From Aestuariivivens sediminicola (GTDB taxonomy: Bacteria > Bacteroidota > Bacteroidia > Flavobacteriales > Flavobacteriaceae), in the NCBI RefSeq assembly GCF_022662015.1, contig NZ_JAKMCM010000006.1:157314-221313 (forward strand): a stretch of DNA of 64,000 bases, read 5' to 3'. This document shows, piece after piece, positions 62,680 through 64,000 of this stretch. Made by a program: the position numbers and the translations under genes. The notes under the pieces are model-generated. The model was not told the DNA's origin. It did no database searches and worked only from the letters and a program-made list of their open reading frames with translations. Every line of letters begins with the position of its first letter. The stretch's first letter is position 1.

Positions 62680-64000
62680 TTATTTGGTTCCTAAGTAAAC
62701 TGGTCCAGTAAATGGAGGCAATCCACTATTTTCTAAAGTTATGATGTAATAATATGTACCATTTGGGACAGTTTCGGCATTACCAATAGACGATTTGTGG
62801 GCCTGACCTCGCCAATTACCCATACCTTCTCCGATAGCATAATTATTGCCGTCGAAAATTTGAGCACCCCATCTATTGAAGATTTGAACTCTAATCTCAA
62901 AACCACAATCGGCAGTAATACCTGTTATATCGAAACTTTCGTTATACATATCACCGTTTGGAGTAACGGCTTGAGAAATGACGATATCCTCTGAACTACA
63001 TGGGAATACAACGCAATCATCATTTATATTGATCGTTACTTCAGTCGTTTCCAAACATCCGGTCGGACTTGTATAGGTATAACTGAATACGTAGTCTCCC
63101 AGATAGTCTTCATCACCATTGATGTCCACTAAGTTTGAAGGATCGAAAATACTTCCATTAAAGTTGATGTTGTTGGTGACTCCTGCAACAAAGGTCCAGC
63201 TGGCATCATCATTGAAATTACTGATATAGTCATCTAAATTAATATCGCCGTCATCCGAACAGGCTTCGTCTGAAATCTGATTCAGGAACTCATCAATTGT
63301 AACGGTTACGACTTGCTCATATACCGCAGTATTGTTACATTCATCCGTCACTTCCCAAGTTCTGATGATTTCATAACTTTCCGTAATGTTAGTCGTATAT
63401 GTGGATGATTCGGTAAAGACAACACTAACATTCTCTGAACAGTTATCCGCGAATCCAAGTTCCGGAGCGTCAGGAATGGCATCACAACTCACGTTAACGG
63501 CACTCGGGAATTCTGTAATCAATTCCGGGGCCTGATCGTCAATGACAGTGATGATCTGTACCTGATCTGCCGCTGTGTTACCACAGTTATCGGAGAGGCT
63601 CCAGGTTCTGGTAATAACACGCTCATTCGGACAATCGCCTTCAGCAATGTCATCAACAAAAGTGGCGCTCAATCCGGTGGAACAATTATCTGCTTCATCG
63701 GTGACATCCCCCGTTAGAGTAAGGTCATCCGCATTGTCTTCACAGTTGATCGTGATATCCGCCGGTGCAGTGAATGTAGGCGCAATGTTGTCAGAGATCG
63801 TAATGGTTTGTACCTGATCTGCTGCAGCATTACCACAGTTATCGGAGAGGCTCCAGGTTCTGGTAATGACCAGTGTACCTTCACAAGGTCCGGCCACAGG
63901 CGCGCTATCCACGTAAGTAGCCTCGATATTTGTAGAACAGTTGTCAGCCTCATCGGTAACATCACCGGTAAAGGACACATCTGTATCGTAGTTACAATCG
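62680..64000 (-). CDS. Large repeat adhesin with type IX type B C-terminal sorting domain (partial)
   Basis: The reading frame is open to the right edge, so at least 440 residues are seen and the N-terminus is missing. The visible part has HYR/PKD-like repeats of about 84 residues (TADNCS..RTWSLSDNCGNAAADQVQTITI), Asp- and Cys-rich, then less regular domains. The C-terminus is a gliding-motility-type CHU_C sorting domain: SQAVTPNGDMYNESFDI, RVQIFNRWGAQIFDG and GTYYYIITLENSG. This directs export by the type IX system with help of the SprF-type protein behind it. Related to SprB-type surface adhesins. The GTG at 63978 is not a start. Confidence 0.9.
   Translation of the reverse strand, partial: DCNYDTDVSFTGDVTDEADNCSTNIEATYVDSAPVAGPCEGTLVITRTWSLSDNCGNAAADQVQTITISDNIAPTFTAPADITINCEDNADDLTLTGDVTDEADNCSTGLSATFVDDIAEGDCPNERVITRTWSLSDNCGNTAADQVQIITVIDDQAPELITEFPSAVNVSCDAIPDAPELGFADNCSENVSVVFTESSTYTTNITESYEIIRTWEVTDECNNTAVYEQVVTVTIDEFLNQISDEACSDDGDINLDDYISNFNDDASWTFVAGVTNNINFNGSIFDPSNLVDINGDEDYLGDYVFSYTYTSPTGCLETTEVTININDDCVVFPCSSEDIVISQAVTPNGDMYNESFDITGITADCGFEIRVQIFNRWGAQIFDGNNYAIGEGMGNWRGQAHKSSIGNAETVPNGTYYYIITLENSGLPPFTGPVYLGTK

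Noticed and set aside
1..64000. tRNA, rRNA or riboswitch genes
   Set aside because: I read all gaps for cloverleaf or conserved riboswitch cores and saw none, but this was by eye; tRNAscan-SE and Infernal would be decisive.

Overview
The window comes from a member of the Bacteroidota, almost certainly a marine-type Flavobacteriaceae. The evidence is the type IX secretion/gliding genes (porQ, a PorP/SprF-type barrel, a PorE-like OmpA protein and a type B C-terminal sorting domain), the bacillithiol gene bshA, a fused E1 alpha/beta 2-oxoacid dehydrogenase, a NagZ-beta-lactamase fusion, many secreted proteins ending their signal peptide near a Cys or Gln, and -7 boxes of the Bacteroidota form TAnnTTTG in front of glmM, cmk, rpsA and pyrR. 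Most of it is ordinary chromosome with dense coding. I saw no tRNA, rRNA, transposase, integrase or CRISPR array.

Layout. 1-10.2 kb: end of a CCG-domain Fe-S protein, a conserved 161-aa protein, serB, the NagZ-beta-lactamase fusion, a 17-bp tandem repeat directly before bshA, a small barrel protein, and a 973-aa flavin/Fe-S dehydrogenase. 10.2-11.2 kb: a gene-poor kilobase with two small orphan ORFs, one a 32-aa single-span peptide. 11.2-15.7 kb: LpxH-like phosphoesterase, aroC, a hotdog thioesterase and a dicarboxylate/amino-acid symporter. 15.7-20.1 kb: a tight five-gene operon (ATP-grasp ligase, secreted protein, mercaptopyruvate-type sulfurtransferase, N-formylglutamate amidohydrolase family, QEGLA metallopeptidase). 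This is the best candidate in the window for an undescribed system. 20.1-22.6 kb: a membrane methyltransferase-like protein and a PhoD phosphatase. 22.6-24.8 kb: 2.26 kb without genes, filled with two families of strongly hairpin-forming repeats.

24.8-44.7 kb is mostly on the minus strand: DCC thiol-disulfide protein/mutS2, E1 fusion, a barrel fused to a catalytically dead M1-like domain, a LOG protein, uvrA, a VCBS/ASPIC lipoprotein, and acpH-ggt. 44.8-59.1 kb is mostly plus strand housekeeping: glmM, a lipid A-type acyltransferase (minus), rhomboid, lon, porQ-cmk, rpsA with a structured leader, pyrR-pyrB-(110-aa protein)-rnz-pdxH, and a CAP-domain lipoprotein. 59.8-64 kb: a minus-strand type IX module of adhesin, PorP/SprF and PorE/OmpA proteins. 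The adhesin runs off the right edge.

How the genes connect. bshA makes the first bacillithiol intermediate, so this lineage probably uses bacillithiol rather than glutathione. That makes the glutathione-synthase-like ATP-grasp protein in the QEGLA operon unlikely to be a plain glutathione synthase. glmM supplies the GlcN-1-P branch that leads to UDP-GlcNAc, which BshA uses and which also feeds cell-wall and lipid A synthesis. The LpxH-like and LpxL-like proteins belong to lipid A assembly. pyrR-pyrB and cmk belong to pyrimidine metabolism. porQ and the right-hand module belong to type IX export and surface anchoring.
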